The notes under the pieces: model-generated | What the model was told of the DNA's origin: nothing | Database searches by the model: none | What the model saw: the letters and a program-made list of their open reading frames with translations, nothing else | Assembly: GCF_003363265.1 (NCBI RefSeq) | Contig: NZ_QRBF01000001.1 | Coordinates: forward strand, 372,001 to 436,000 | Reading direction: 5' to 3' | Length of the DNA: 64,000 nt | DNA from: Dyella psychrodurans | GTDB taxonomy: Bacteria; Pseudomonadota; Gammaproteobacteria; Xanthomonadales; Rhodanobacteraceae | Shown: piece by piece, positions 49,203 through 57,780 of the stretch | Position numbering within the stretch: the stretch's first letter is position 1 | How the letters are laid out: each line of letters begins with the position of its first letter | Program-made: the position numbers and the translations under genes

Positions 49203-49628
49203 TTACTCGGTTCCGCGCCCATCCAGGCTGTAGCGACCAGCGCCATGCGAAGCGAGCATCAGGAACGCGCCGGCGATGGAGATGTTCTTCATGAACATGA
49301 TCATCTGGACTTGATCGGCGAACTGGGTGTGGAACAAGAAGGCCGTCAGGAGGGTGAAGCCGGCCAATGCAAGCGAGACAATTCGAGTTTTCCAGCCCGC
49401 GATGACGGCGAGAGCGCCGCCCACCTCCGTCAGGATGACCAACGGCAACAGCACGCCGGGAACACCGACGGAATGCATGTAGCCAGCCGTCGCCGTATAC
49501 GCGGCCACCTTGCCGAGACCCGACATCAGGAACAGGACCGCAAGCATGACGCGCCCCAGCAGCTCACCCGTATTGCGCAGCGAGGCCGATTCTCCGGTAG
49601 CGACTAGTGTTTGGGTATGCGTGGACAT
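49203..49628 (-). CDS. DoxX-family inner-membrane protein
   Basis: 141 aa, four membrane helices. LLGRVMLAVLFLMSGLGKVA, LLPLVILTEVGGALAVIAGW and FHTQFADQVQMIMFMKNISI are typical DoxX/YqjF segments. Related proteins act in membrane redox or sulfur metabolism, but none has a general assigned reaction. AAGGAG 6-8 bases upstream supports ATG at 49628. Confidence 0.88.
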   Translation of the reverse strand: MSTHTQTLVATGESASLRNTGELLGRVMLAVLFLMSGLGKVAAYTATAGYMHSVGVPGVLLPLVILTEVGGALAVIAGWKTRIVSLALAGFTLLTAFLFHTQFADQVQMIMFMKNISIAGAFLMLASHGAGRYSLDGRGTE

Positions 49629-49776
49629 ATCAGTACTCCTTGGGAGTTGAGAGTTTGGACAGAAGGAAAAGCGTGGCGGAATCGGTGCGATAACGCGGAG
49701 CGATTCGCGTGGAAGAACTTTAGGAGCGGGGCGATTGGCCCACTAGACGGCGCAATGGGATTTCACCCGTCCACGA

Positions 49777-49980
49777 ATGGACGCAATCCGGTGCAAGGCG
49801 AAGCCAATCGCTGCAGCGGTAGGCTACAAGCGGATCAATAACGCAAGCCGATTTCCCGACTTTCACGGCGGCGATGCGGATGGTAACTACGCCTATTGCC
49901 TGCTTGGTGACTATCAGTTGATTCAAACCGACACGGCGCAATCGTTTCGCGTTTTTTACGTCAACGTAAAGACCGACTAA
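49777..49980 (+). CDS. Doubtful small ORF in the DoxX–LysR gap
   Basis: 67 aa, ATG start, no good ribosome-binding site. The C-terminal half (GNYAYCLLGDYQLIQTDTAQ) looks protein-like, but third-position GC is lower than in neighbours and no domain is recognised. It may be a remnant. The rest of 49629-50080 shows nothing. Confidence 0.22.
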   Translation: MDAIRCKAKPIAAAVGYKRINNASRFPDFHGGDADGNYAYCLLGDYQLIQTDTAQSFRVFYVNVKTD

Positions 49981-50080
49981 GTGCCATCCGATCGCAACGT
50001 CTACACAGGCCTTGGCTTGGGCGACGTCGCTTTCGTTGTCCTGCTGAGTTCGAAGAGGCAGTCGGCTATTCGAATGTGGC

Positions 50081-51010
50081 TCAACCGAAGTTTCCCGCAA
50101 AACGCTCGGCGTAGCGATGGTGCTGAAACTCCTCGACAACATGATCGATAAAGACGCGTGTCTTGACCGGCAGGGCCATGCGTGTGGAGTAATAGATCGA
50201 AATCGATCCCGCATCGACATACCAGCGAGGCAGCAGGCGTATCAGCGCGCCACTTTCCAGATGCGGCAGTACATCGGGTATCGCGAGCATGGCAACCCCT
50301 AATCCTTGAACGGCGGCCTCGGTCATGACACCCGGATCATTGAGGATCACATCCGCGTTGAGCGGTGCGGGAGCTTCCTCGCCACGCGCGTTGCGCAATG
50401 TCCAGGTGCGGATGCGGCCAGTAGTGCCCCAGCGCATAACGATGCCGCGCCATTCGCTGAGATCATCGGGTGAGACGGGTTTCTTCTTTCCCTTCATGAA
50501 GGAGGGGGACGCCACGGCGACGATGTGTGCCGGCGCCAAGGGGCGTGACACCACGCCCGGCGAAAGCTCAAAGCCACCGCCCACCGCGGCATCGAATCCG
50601 TCGGCGACAAGATCGACTTGGCGGCTATCGAATTGCCAATCAATGTTCACGTCGGGATAGCGACGCAGAAACTCTGGCAACATCGGGAGCAAGTAGCGCA
50701 TACCGAACGACATGGGAACACTGACCTTCAAGGTTCCGACGGGGGCTTCTTTGTCGGCGCTCGCCTCGGCAATAGCCGACTGCAGTGCGTCCAAATTTCC
50801 GCGAATGGAGAGAAGAAGGCGCTCGCCGGCCTCGGTCAGGATGAGTTTGCGCGTATTGCGATGAAACAAACGCACGCCGAGGTTGCGTTCCAAGAGCGCG
50901 ATGTTGCGGCTGATGGCAGCGGGTGTCAGGCCGATGTGCCGGGCGGCCGCCGAAAAGCCTCCTAACTCGGCACTTCTGACAAAGGCTTCCAGGTTGGCGA
51001 GGGTTTCCAT
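50081..51010 (-). CDS. LysR-family regulator, divergent from an F420-reductase-like gene
   Basis: 309 aa. HTH segment GGFSAAARHIGLTPAAISRN with LFHRNTRKLILTEAGERLL, then the effector domain (GTLKVSVPMSFGMRYLLPML). ATG at 51010 has AAGG 7 bases upstream; TTG at 51022 is in frame. It shares a 112-bp divergent gap with the next gene, which it likely regulates. Confidence 0.9.
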   Translation of the reverse strand: METLANLEAFVRSAELGGFSAAARHIGLTPAAISRNIALLERNLGVRLFHRNTRKLILTEAGERLLLSIRGNLDALQSAIAEASADKEAPVGTLKVSVPMSFGMRYLLPMLPEFLRRYPDVNIDWQFDSRQVDLVADGFDAAVGGGFELSPGVVSRPLAPAHIVAVASPSFMKGKKKPVSPDDLSEWRGIVMRWGTTGRIRTWTLRNARGEEAPAPLNADVILNDPGVMTEAAVQGLGVAMLAIPDVLPHLESGALIRLLPRWYVDAGSISIYYSTRMALPVKTRVFIDHVVEEFQHHRYAERFAGNFG

Positions 51011-51017
51011 GGTCACC

Positions 51018-51034
51018 TTCAAATTGGAGTTGAA
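51018..51034. promoter_or_regulatory. LysR operator candidate TTCAA-N7-TTGAA
   Basis: A perfect 5-bp inverted repeat with the T-N11-A spacing lies just before the lysR start, in the divergent gap. Confidence 0.4.
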
Positions 51035-51122
51035 AATGATTCCAGCAACTTGAGACTACCGATAGAGGATGCCGAATTCCATAGTGATGGCCAGGCAATC
51101 GTGCCCTTTTGGAGATTTCGTC

Positions 51123-51776
51123 ATGAATACCCCGGCTTCCCCGTCCCGTTCCAATCATTCCGTCCCGGCCGATGGCGCCCGCAGCATCGGCATTATTGGC
51201 GCAGGCCAGATCGGCTCCGCCTTCGCTCGGGCACTGGCCCGTCGCGGCATCCCGGCCGTCATCGCCAACAGTCGCGGCCCAGCATCCCTGCACGCACTCA
51301 CCACCGAGCTCGGCCCGTCCATTCGAGCCGTGCCATCCGAGGAAGCCGCGAAGGCCGACATCGTTCTCGTGGCGGTGAATTGGTCGAAATTGAGCGATGC
51401 GCTGGGTGGACTGGATTTGCGCGGCCGCATTGTCATTGACGCCAACAATCCGATTGAGCCACCTACATTCCAGCCTGCGGATTTGAAAGGCCGCACGTCG
51501 AGTGAAGTGTTCGCTGATCTGGTTCCCGGCGCGCGCGTCGTCAAGGCGTTCAATCATCTGCCGGCGCAGTGGCTGTCGAACGATCCTCATGCGGAAGGCG
51601 GCCAGCGGGTGCTGTTCTTCGCCGGTGACGATACGCAGGCCAAGCGCGAAGTGGCATCGCTCATTGAATCGCTGGGTTTCTTCGGCGTCGATTTGGGGCC
51701 ACTCGTTGCAGGCGGTCGCCTGACGGAGATTCCTGGCGGCGCCTTGCCCATCCACAACCTTGTCAAATTTGCCTGA
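51123..51776 (+). CDS. NAD(P)-binding protein of the F420-NADP oxidoreductase-like family
   Basis: 217 aa. Rossmann motif SIGIIGAGQIGSAFARALAR at the N-terminus, then DIVLVAVNWSKL, IVIDANNPIEPP, RVVKAFNHLPAQWL and VLFFAGDD. These match bacterial proteins annotated as F420-dependent NADP reductase-like or NADPH-binding. F420 is not expected here, so NADP(H) is the likely cofactor and the reaction is unknown. ATG at 51123 follows TTTGGAG. Confidence 0.8.
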   Translation: MNTPASPSRSNHSVPADGARSIGIIGAGQIGSAFARALARRGIPAVIANSRGPASLHALTTELGPSIRAVPSEEAAKADIVLVAVNWSKLSDALGGLDLRGRIVIDANNPIEPPTFQPADLKGRTSSEVFADLVPGARVVKAFNHLPAQWLSNDPHAEGGQRVLFFAGDDTQAKREVASLIESLGFFGVDLGPLVAGGRLTEIPGGALPIHNLVKFA

Positions 51777-51808
51777 GCCATTCGGCGGCCATTTGGCCTC
51801 GCGGCCAT

Positions 51809-51840
51809 TCCCTCGAACCAGAAGGGCGACGTTCGAGGGA
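51809..51840 (+). terminator. 10-bp perfect hairpin after the F420-reductase-like gene
   Basis: TCCCTCGAAC (51809-51818) pairs with GTTCGAGGGA (51831-51840) over a 12-base loop, 33 bases after the stop codon. There is no T run. The remainder of the gap to 52122 shows nothing recognisable. Confidence 0.5.
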
Positions 51841-52122
51841 GTAGCCGCGTTGTGGTATCGGTGCACAGATGGATAACACCTTAGACAGGGGGGCGTGTTC
51901 AAAATTTTGTGCGGGTGGACTCAAGTGAACTTCCACCGGCGCAAACCGCATCGGTGATCTTTGGGTGAAGGCGATTAGCCGGTGTTGTCGGGGTATTGGC
52001 TACATCCGCAGTGCCTGCGTAAGTTCGCTCTGAAATGAACTTCGCTGAATCCAATCCGTGGAGTCGCTGCATCTAAGGGATCAATACCGCCATGACGGCC
52101 GGTGACCCAGAGAGCATCCTCC

Positions 52123-53643
52123 ATGATCGAACGCACCTTCATCGTCCGGGCTACGAACCACGCGCTCCGAATCGCTCCCTTGTGGGCGTCCATCTTGCTG
52201 TTTTGCGTTGCCGCTCCATGCATGGGCGCGACGTCCACGCACGCGAAGCTGCCCGATACACCGGTGGGCCACCTCGCCGGCGAGCTGATCCAACATGCCA
52301 ATAACGACGGCCCTGCACAGATCACGCAATGGGCGCCCAATGTTCTGTCGGCGTCCATGGCTTCCGACGACAAAGCGGCGTTCGTCACGAACCTGGCTTC
52401 GGCGGCACGCGATAGCGGCGGCGTGGACGTGTTTGATGTGCGCACGGATTCGCACCAGCCCGGATTGCTCGAAGTCGCCGTCAAGGGGCGGCGCAACGGG
52501 CAGGCCGCTCTGTTCTGGCTGACCGCCGATCCGGCGCATCCGGATCGGCTTGCGCAAGCGATGCTAGTCTCGATGGACAATCCGCTTTATGACGGCTGGC
52601 CCAAGAGTTCGGTATCGCATGCGGAGCTGGGAAAACAGATACACGCTGTACTGGACAAACTAGTAAGCGTGTCCGACTTCTCCGGCTGCGTGACCGTTTT
52701 CGATGGCGGCGAGACCGTTTTCGACGAGTGCCGTGGCCTGGCCGACCGCAGTTTCAACGTGCCGATCGATCACCCGACGAAGTTCCGCGTCGGCTCGATC
52801 GGCAAGATGTTCACCGCGGTCGCCATCGCGCAATTGGTCGAGGCCGGCAAACTCTCGTGGAACGACACGCTAGCGAAACGGGTTCCGGAATATCCCGACC
52901 AGGCAGCGGCGAAGAAGATCACGGTGTGGGAACTTCTGCATCACACCTCGGGCCTGGGCGATTTCATGGTGCCGGACTATTTCGAGCACGCCGAACGCTA
53001 CGTCAACCCGGTGGACTATCTGGGGCTGATCGCCCGCCAACCCAAAGTGGGCGAGCCGGGCAAGGGGTTGAGTTACAGCAACGCCGGCTACGTGCTGCTC
53101 GGTCGCATCATCGAGAACGTCTCCGGCGAAAGCTACTTCGACTATATCCAGCACCACGTCTTCGAACCCGCGCAGATGACATCCAGCGGCTTCGATAGCG
53201 AGGACGAAATCGTGCCCGGGCTTGCGGTCGGCTACTACCACGACGATGGCGTGTTCTCCCGAACGTGGAAGGCAAACTGGGTGCAAGGCATCTACAAGGG
53301 CAGCCCCGCAGGTGGCGGTTATTCCACCAATGCCGATCTGCTGCGGTTCGCTAAAGCCTTGCACGAAGGCAAACTGGTCACGTCCACAACGCTGGCGAAG
53401 ATGTTCGATGGCGAAGTGCCGGCCGGCCCCGGTGCCATCGGAGCCGGAATCGACGAACGGCTCTCGCACGGTCGCCACATCCGTGGTCATCAGGGGGGCA
53501 TCGAAGGCACGACGGCAAACCTGGAGATGGTCTGGGAAACCGGCGCGGCGGTGGCGCTGACCAGCAACGAAGGGCCGTCGCAACACTGGTTGCTGGCCGA
53601 GCAGATTGCCGACTTGCTTGCCGCCGAAGGCGCAAAAAACTGA
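52123..53643 (+). CDS. Exported serine hydrolase, beta-lactamase (class C)/penicillin-binding-like family
   Basis: 506 aa. A hydrophobic segment near residues 20-35 is a signal peptide or anchor. An extra N-terminal region (about 45-165) precedes the catalytic domain. S225-x-x-K228 (VGSIGKMFTA) is the active site, YSNAGYVLLGR gives the Tyr-x-Asn, and HIRGHQGGIEG the third motif (HxG in place of KTG). Such proteins are esterases, peptidases or beta-lactamase relatives; resistance cannot be inferred. ATG at 52123 has CATCCTCC in front; GTG at 52102 is the alternative. Confidence 0.85.
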   Translation: MIERTFIVRATNHALRIAPLWASILLFCVAAPCMGATSTHAKLPDTPVGHLAGELIQHANNDGPAQITQWAPNVLSASMASDDKAAFVTNLASAARDSGGVDVFDVRTDSHQPGLLEVAVKGRRNGQAALFWLTADPAHPDRLAQAMLVSMDNPLYDGWPKSSVSHAELGKQIHAVLDKLVSVSDFSGCVTVFDGGETVFDECRGLADRSFNVPIDHPTKFRVGSIGKMFTAVAIAQLVEAGKLSWNDTLAKRVPEYPDQAAAKKITVWELLHHTSGLGDFMVPDYFEHAERYVNPVDYLGLIARQPKVGEPGKGLSYSNAGYVLLGRIIENVSGESYFDYIQHHVFEPAQMTSSGFDSEDEIVPGLAVGYYHDDGVFSRTWKANWVQGIYKGSPAGGGYSTNADLLRFAKALHEGKLVTSTTLAKMFDGEVPAGPGAIGAGIDERLSHGRHIRGHQGGIEGTTANLEMVWETGAAVALTSNEGPSQHWLLAEQIADLLAAEGAKN

Positions 53644-53722
53644 GTTCCGAAAACGGAAAGCGCGTCGCCTCATCATCTGTTACTAAAGCCTTCGGGCTCG
53701 ATACACCATCTGGAGCAAGACC

Positions 53723-54091
53723 ATGGATTACTTTTTGATTCCTCTCGTCGTGATGTCGGCCCCTGTGCTCATCATCCTGATCGTGCTGCGCTACCGTTAT
53801 CTGCAGACGCAGGCGCGTTACCGCACCCTGCTGCAGCTGGCCGACAAAGGCGCGCAATTGCCGTCGCAACTGCTGCTGGAACCGCAAGTGGCCTATTGCG
53901 AGCGGCGACGGGCGCTGGTGCTGATCGGTGGCGGCCTGGGACTCATGACCATGTTCCTGGCCTTGCCAGGTCAGCTCGACAACGGTTTGGGCATCGATCG
54001 CCTGTGGGGCATCGGCTTGCTGCCGTTGATGACCGGCTTGGGTTACCTCGCCAGTTGGTGGTTGAACCGGCGAGGAGATGTGCGTGGCTGA
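53723..54091 (+). CDS. Small membrane protein, DUF6249-like
   Basis: 122 aa with three hydrophobic segments: residues 4-24 (FLIPLVVMSAPVLIILIVLR), 64-82 and 93-113. LLQLADKGAQLPSQLL between the first two is characteristic of small proteins found next to ECF sigma genes in this lineage. The 3' end overlaps the sigma-factor start, so the two are coupled. It could sense or anchor something for the sigma system; function unknown. Confidence 0.7.
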   Translation: MDYFLIPLVVMSAPVLIILIVLRYRYLQTQARYRTLLQLADKGAQLPSQLLLEPQVAYCERRRALVLIGGGLGLMTMFLALPGQLDNGLGIDRLWGIGLLPLMTGLGYLASWWLNRRGDVRG

Positions 54092-54653
54092 TAGCGCCGC
54101 CGAGGCGCGCATCGATCAGGCCCTGGTCACACGCATACGGCTGAACGGCGACCGTCGCGCATTCGAGCAACTGGTACGCCGGCATCAAGGCATGGTGCGT
54201 GCGCAATTGCGCCGGCTGTTGCGTGGCGACGAGGCTGCGGCGGACGATCTGGCGCAGGAAACCTTTGTGCTGGCGTGGCGCAAGTTGGATCAGTTCCGCG
54301 GCGACGCACGGTTTTCCACCTGGCTTTATCGCATTGCCTATACCTGTTTCCTGCAGGCACGCCGAATTCCCGCACAACACGACGGCGTCGACGACGAAGC
54401 GATGGAGCAGCTGCAGGCGCCAACGCGCGCGATGGATCTACAGCTCGACCTGCAGCGCGCCATGCAGCGCTTGTCCGCAGCCGAGCAGGCGGTGCTGCTG
54501 CATTGCGTGCAATTGGGCCTCAGTCATGAAGAGGCCTCCTATGTACTGGCGATGCCGCTCGGCACCGTGAAGACCCATGCGACGCGCGGCAAGGCAAAAT
54601 TGAAGACATGGCTGGCGGACTGGCGCGATGCCAGCACGGAGGAAGCATCATGA
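54084..54653 (+). CDS. ECF-type RNA polymerase sigma factor (first)
   Basis: About 189 aa. Region 2 has FEQLVRRHQGMVRAQLRRLL and DDLAQETFVLAWRKLDQFRG (core binding and -10 recognition); region 4 has LSAAEQAVLLHCVQLGLSHE and the helix PLGTVKTHATRGKAKLKTWL. GTG at 54084 is preferred because GGCGAGGAG lies 6 bases upstream; ATG at 54078 is also in frame. It overlaps the membrane-protein gene before it and the small membrane-protein gene after it (ATGA). Confidence 0.9.
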   Translation: MADSAAEARIDQALVTRIRLNGDRRAFEQLVRRHQGMVRAQLRRLLRGDEAAADDLAQETFVLAWRKLDQFRGDARFSTWLYRIAYTCFLQARRIPAQHDGVDDEAMEQLQAPTRAMDLQLDLQRAMQRLSAAEQAVLLHCVQLGLSHEEASYVLAMPLGTVKTHATRGKAKLKTWLADWRDASTEEAS

Positions 54654-54973
54654 ACGAATTGCACGACGACACCATCGAAGCGCTGCTGCGCAGGCAATTC
54701 GAGGGGCCCGTTGCAGACAACGGTTTCAGCGAGCGGGTGATGCAGCATTTGCCATCGCGTCGCCGTCGCACTTCATGGCCGCTGTGGCTGGGCGTGCTGA
54801 TGGGAGGCGCCGCGTGCTGGCTCTGCCTGGCTAATGTGCCGCTGTTCCATATCGGCTGGCGGGACTGGCTGTCCGGAGAGTTATCGACCTCCGCCATCGG
54901 CATGTGGCTGGCGATGGCTGCCATGTCGTTGCTGGCTTTGGGATGGAGCTTGACGGAGAGCAGGAATCGCTGA
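54650..54973 (+). CDS. Small membrane protein, probable anti-sigma partner
   Basis: 107 aa. A soluble N-terminal part (about 1-42, DDTIEALLRRQFEG) is followed by two membrane helices (PLWLGVLMGGAACWLCLANV and GMWLAMAAMSLLALGWSL). The ATGA overlap with the sigma-factor stop and the soluble-then-membrane layout fit an anti-sigma factor. There is no zinc-binding HxxxCxxC motif. The assignment rests on context. Confidence 0.6.
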   Translation: MNELHDDTIEALLRRQFEGPVADNGFSERVMQHLPSRRRRTSWPLWLGVLMGGAACWLCLANVPLFHIGWRDWLSGELSTSAIGMWLAMAAMSLLALGWSLTESRNR

Positions 54974-55134
54974 AGAACACCTCTGCCATCGAACACGGGG
55001 CAGCATGATAAACCCGTGTCATCAGGGGTAGGGCAGGCCGAGCCTTCGACCCTTGAAGAACATTATTTGATGTCTACGGGAAGCCCACATTTGAACCCTT
55101 GCGAATACAGATTGTCAGGTCTATAGTTAGCCAT

Positions 55135-55479
55135 ATGGCTAACAATGCAGCAGCGTTGGATTCGATCTTCTATGCGCTTGCCGACCCGACGCGCCGGGCT
55201 GTTATTCAACGGCTCGGCAGAGGGTCCGCAACGGTGGGCGAACTGGCGGAACCGTTCGCCATGGCGCTGCCGTCCTTCATGAAGCACGTGGGGATATTGG
55301 AAAGGACCGGACTGATCCGTTCCAGGAAGCGCGGCCGTATCCGGACGTGCACGCTCGAACAAAAGAACTTGGCAGCCGCCGAGCGCTGGTTCGCAGAACA
55401 GCGCTCGATGTGGGCAAGTAGATACCAGAATCTCGATAGCCTCTTGGAATCACTCAATGGAGAAAAACGTGACAGCTGA
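55135..55479 (+). CDS. ArsR-family winged-helix regulator
   Basis: 114 aa. SIFYALADPTRRAVIQRLG and the recognition region TVGELAEPFAMALPSFMKHV are the HTH of the SdpR/ArsR subgroup that lacks metal-binding Cys. Its coding sequence overlaps the following SRPBCC gene by 23 bp, a very common pairing. ATG at 55135 is chosen because ANNAAALDSIFYALAD then starts normally. Confidence 0.88.
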   Translation: MANNAAALDSIFYALADPTRRAVIQRLGRGSATVGELAEPFAMALPSFMKHVGILERTGLIRSRKRGRIRTCTLEQKNLAAAERWFAEQRSMWASRYQNLDSLLESLNGEKRDS

Positions 55480-55987
55480 ACTTCGATTCGATTTCATCGT
55501 CGACAAAGAAAAAAACAGCATCATCGTAAAAAGGGAGTTTGCGGCGGGGCGCCAACTTGTGTGGGATTGCCATACGAAACGCGAATTGCTCGATCGATGG
55601 TTTGCTCCCAAGCCCCTTACCACGAAGACAAAGCACATGGAGTTCAAGCAAGGCGGGTATTGGCACTACGCCATGATCACACCCGATGGGCAGGCTTTCT
55701 GGAATCGCCTTGACTATCAAGCGATAAACCCGATCGACAGCTACGCGGCCCTGGATGGTTTTTGTGACGAGGCAGGGATCGTGAATCCCGATATGCCCAG
55801 GGCGCGCTGGGACGTCGCTTTCACCGATGCGAAGGAGCGAACCCTGGTCACGACTGTCGTGCTGTATAACTCGGCGGATGATGTGCAGAAAGCCATCGAC
55901 ATGGGACTGAAGGATGGCCTGGCCTCCACCCTCGAACGACTCGATGAGCTGTTGCTCACCATGGGCGAAACGGCAGAGCGCGTCTAA
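55457..55987 (+). CDS. SRPBCC-domain protein (AHSA1-like)
   Basis: 176 aa, one START/Bet v1-like fold. IIVKREFAAGRQLVWDCHTK then LLDRWFAPKPL is the AHSA1 signature; FKQGGYWHYAMITPDGQAFW and the C-terminal helix LASTLERLDELLLTMGETAE complete it. These proteins bind hydrophobic ligands or assist chaperones; substrate unknown. Regulated with the overlapping ArsR gene. ATG at 55457. Confidence 0.85.
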   Translation: MEKNVTAELRFDFIVDKEKNSIIVKREFAAGRQLVWDCHTKRELLDRWFAPKPLTTKTKHMEFKQGGYWHYAMITPDGQAFWNRLDYQAINPIDSYAALDGFCDEAGIVNPDMPRARWDVAFTDAKERTLVTTVVLYNSADDVQKAIDMGLKDGLASTLERLDELLLTMGETAERV

Positions 55988-56002
55988 GAGGCAAGGTAGG
56001 AA

Positions 56003-56052
56003 AGGGCTGCTCTGCACGCCTGTCGTGTTCCCTCAGGCAAGGGAGCAGCCCT
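56003..56052 (+). terminator. Nested hairpin after the SRPBCC gene
   Basis: AGGGCTGCTC (56003-56012) pairs perfectly with GAGCAGCCCT (56043-56052), with an inner GCCTG/CAGGC stem (56018-56022 and 56034-56038). It starts 15 bases after the stop. No T run. Confidence 0.5.
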
Positions 56053-56266
56053 GCGTTCCAAACCAGATAGCAGGCAAATTGTATGCGCGCCTTGGCTGGT
56101 CGGTCGTCGCGCCTTTCGCTACGGCGGCAATCCCGGGCATGAATTCTTGAGGCTTGCTAGCGATCTTCACCAAACCAGTCCGCCTGGTTCGGTCAGCGCT
56201 GTATCGGCAACCCATAATGGACATGGCAGTGCGTGCCGCCAGTGTTAATAGTTAGGCGACACCAAG

Positions 56267-56845
56267 TCACTCGCCTTGACGTGCTTGCACTTTGTAGCAC
56301 AGCGCCACCATGCCGCTTTTGTAGGCTTTGACCTCAGTCAAATGCAACGGAATATCTCTGTCGAGCCTCTCAAAGAATGCGATGCCGTCTCCAATCAAGA
56401 TAGGCAGGATTGAATAACGCACTTCGTCGGCCAGCCCGAGGCGGAGACATTCACCGGAAACCGAACCACCTCCGGCAAACCAGATGGAACGGAATCTGGG
56501 GCGCAAACGCTCATTCACGAGTCGCGCAAGATCGCCCGAGTAGAACTCGATGGCATGTCGGGTTCGTGGCAGGTCGCGCGTGGTGAGGACAAAAGTGGGT
56601 TTGTCGCCATAGGCCCACCCGAAGCCTTTGGCTTCAAAATCCAACGCGGTTTCATAAGTACGCGCACCCATGACGTAACAATCGATGGTGCTCAGAAACG
56701 TTTTCACGAATTCCGGGTCCATAGTGTCACCGCCCGCAAATTCGTCCGAAGTTTCGAGCCAATCAACACGTCCGTCCTTGCGCGCGATGAATCCGTCAAG
56801 GCTTGCCGCCATATGAATCGTCACGCGCGAATCGAGTTTTGTCAT
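56267..56845 (-). CDS. Dihydrofolate reductase-like / RibD C-terminal-domain protein
   Basis: 192 aa. RVTIHMAASLDGFIARKDGR at the start, the CYVMGARTYETAL segment, and the cofactor loop SIWFAGGGSVSGECLRLGL are typical of the YyaP/YwjB RibD-C family, which binds NADPH. A true DHFR role in folate is unlikely. ATG at 56845 has GAGG 8-11 bases upstream. It is transcribed toward the ArsR/SRPBCC pair. Confidence 0.85.
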   Translation of the reverse strand: MTKLDSRVTIHMAASLDGFIARKDGRVDWLETSDEFAGGDTMDPEFVKTFLSTIDCYVMGARTYETALDFEAKGFGWAYGDKPTFVLTTRDLPRTRHAIEFYSGDLARLVNERLRPRFRSIWFAGGGSVSGECLRLGLADEVRYSILPILIGDGIAFFERLDRDIPLHLTEVKAYKSGMVALCYKVQARQGE

Positions 56846-56956
56846 GATGGGACCTCGCGTATTTGCATGTGAAGGCACCAAAGTAAGCTGCTCGGATATC
56901 TTCTACGCTCAGCCGGCGTGGGCTGTCTTCAACCGCGGAGCAATAACAGAGTTTCT

Positions 56957-57466
56957 CTACGTGAGGCGCCTTCCGCGGTGGGCCAAACGGTCATAACACA
57001 AAGCCAGGACCAGAAAAAAGCAGGTATGCGCGAAGGCGAAATAGGTTTGGCCAATACCCGACAAAATGCGGCTTCCCGCAATACCTTCGCCCAAGAGTGG
57101 AAATACAACCAAGGCGTTCGCCGCATACACGAGAAGGGCATAAACGAGGCCCTTGACCCAAGGTTTCCATTGGACAAGACGTTCGCCATAGGCATATGCC
57201 CAGGCCATCAACATGCCGATGAAGATATGAAATCCCGTCATGAATGCATGGGATTGGGTTCCTGGAAGGCCAGTAGTCATCCACGCATGTGCCAATCCGG
57301 TACGGTCGAGCAGGGGGGCTGTCCATGGTCGGATGAGCCGCAGCAAGACGCCGTTGCCGGTATCCAATCTCCATAGCGCGGCAAGGTTCAGCATCACTGT
57401 ATTGATGGCGATGGCTACGATGCCCGCGAGTAACCACGCCTGAGTGTTAATCGAACGTTTTAACAT
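56957..57466 (-). CDS. Hypothetical four-helix membrane protein
   Basis: 169 aa. Membrane segments lie at about residues 8-30 (WLLAGIVAIAINTVMLNLAA), 75-92 (GFHIFIGMLMAWAYAYGE), 105-120 (LVYALLVYAANALVVFPL) and 137-155 (YFAFAHTCFFLVLALCYD). I recognise no family. ATG at 57466 starts a normal N-terminus (LKRSINTQAW); the open frame upstream is probably non-coding. It is divergent from the second ECF sigma gene. Confidence 0.65.
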   Translation of the reverse strand: MLKRSINTQAWLLAGIVAIAINTVMLNLAALWRLDTGNGVLLRLIRPWTAPLLDRTGLAHAWMTTGLPGTQSHAFMTGFHIFIGMLMAWAYAYGERLVQWKPWVKGLVYALLVYAANALVVFPLLGEGIAGSRILSGIGQTYFAFAHTCFFLVLALCYDRLAHRGRRLT

Positions 57467-57719
57467 TGTCTTGCCTTTGGCCTCTCTCATATGTTGTTTT
57501 CTTGCGATTGGTGTCGGTCCGCAACGCTCACGAGCGGGCAACGATGGTCAGGCGCTTGATAACCCGGCCTTGGCACCTTCTCGCGCTTGCGACGGCGCAT
57601 TCCTCGCTTCAGGCATCGCCCGCGTTCCTTCTGTTCCGGGCTAAGCTCATGTCGTGTGCCCTAAAGACGCTCAAGTTCCTGCCTTTATTCCTCACGGGAA
57701 GGGGATTTAACAAATCGAT

Positions 57720-57747
57720 GGAATAAATCGGCGTAGCGAGCGTCTTA
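57720..57747 (+). promoter_or_regulatory. ECF-type promoter upstream of the second sigma gene
   Basis: GGAAT (57720-57724) followed after 16 bases by CGTCTTA (57741-57747) fits the general ECF -35 GGAA / -10 CGTC arrangement. The same two elements recur upstream of the secreted duplicated protein at 59370. Transcription would start near 57752, leaving about 30 nt before the sigma start. The rest of the gap 57467-57780 shows nothing else. Confidence 0.6.
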
Positions 57748-57780
57748 CACGATATGCTGGTAGCCAGCAGGACCTTGCAC

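Noticed and set aside
49720-50220. Minus-strand frame of about 166 aa overlapping the end of a LysR gene
   Set aside because: It overlaps the LysR coding region in another frame, is rich in Arg/Ser and shows no domain.
52123-53643. Antibiotic-resistance beta-lactamase
   Set aside because: Only the general serine-hydrolase motifs are shared; an HxG third motif and an extra N-terminal region point to an esterase or peptidase-like member.
56251-56257. GTTAGGC, as in integron attC core sites
   Set aside because: No matching inverse core (RYYYAAC) lies within 60-130 bases upstream and no integrase or cassette structure is present.
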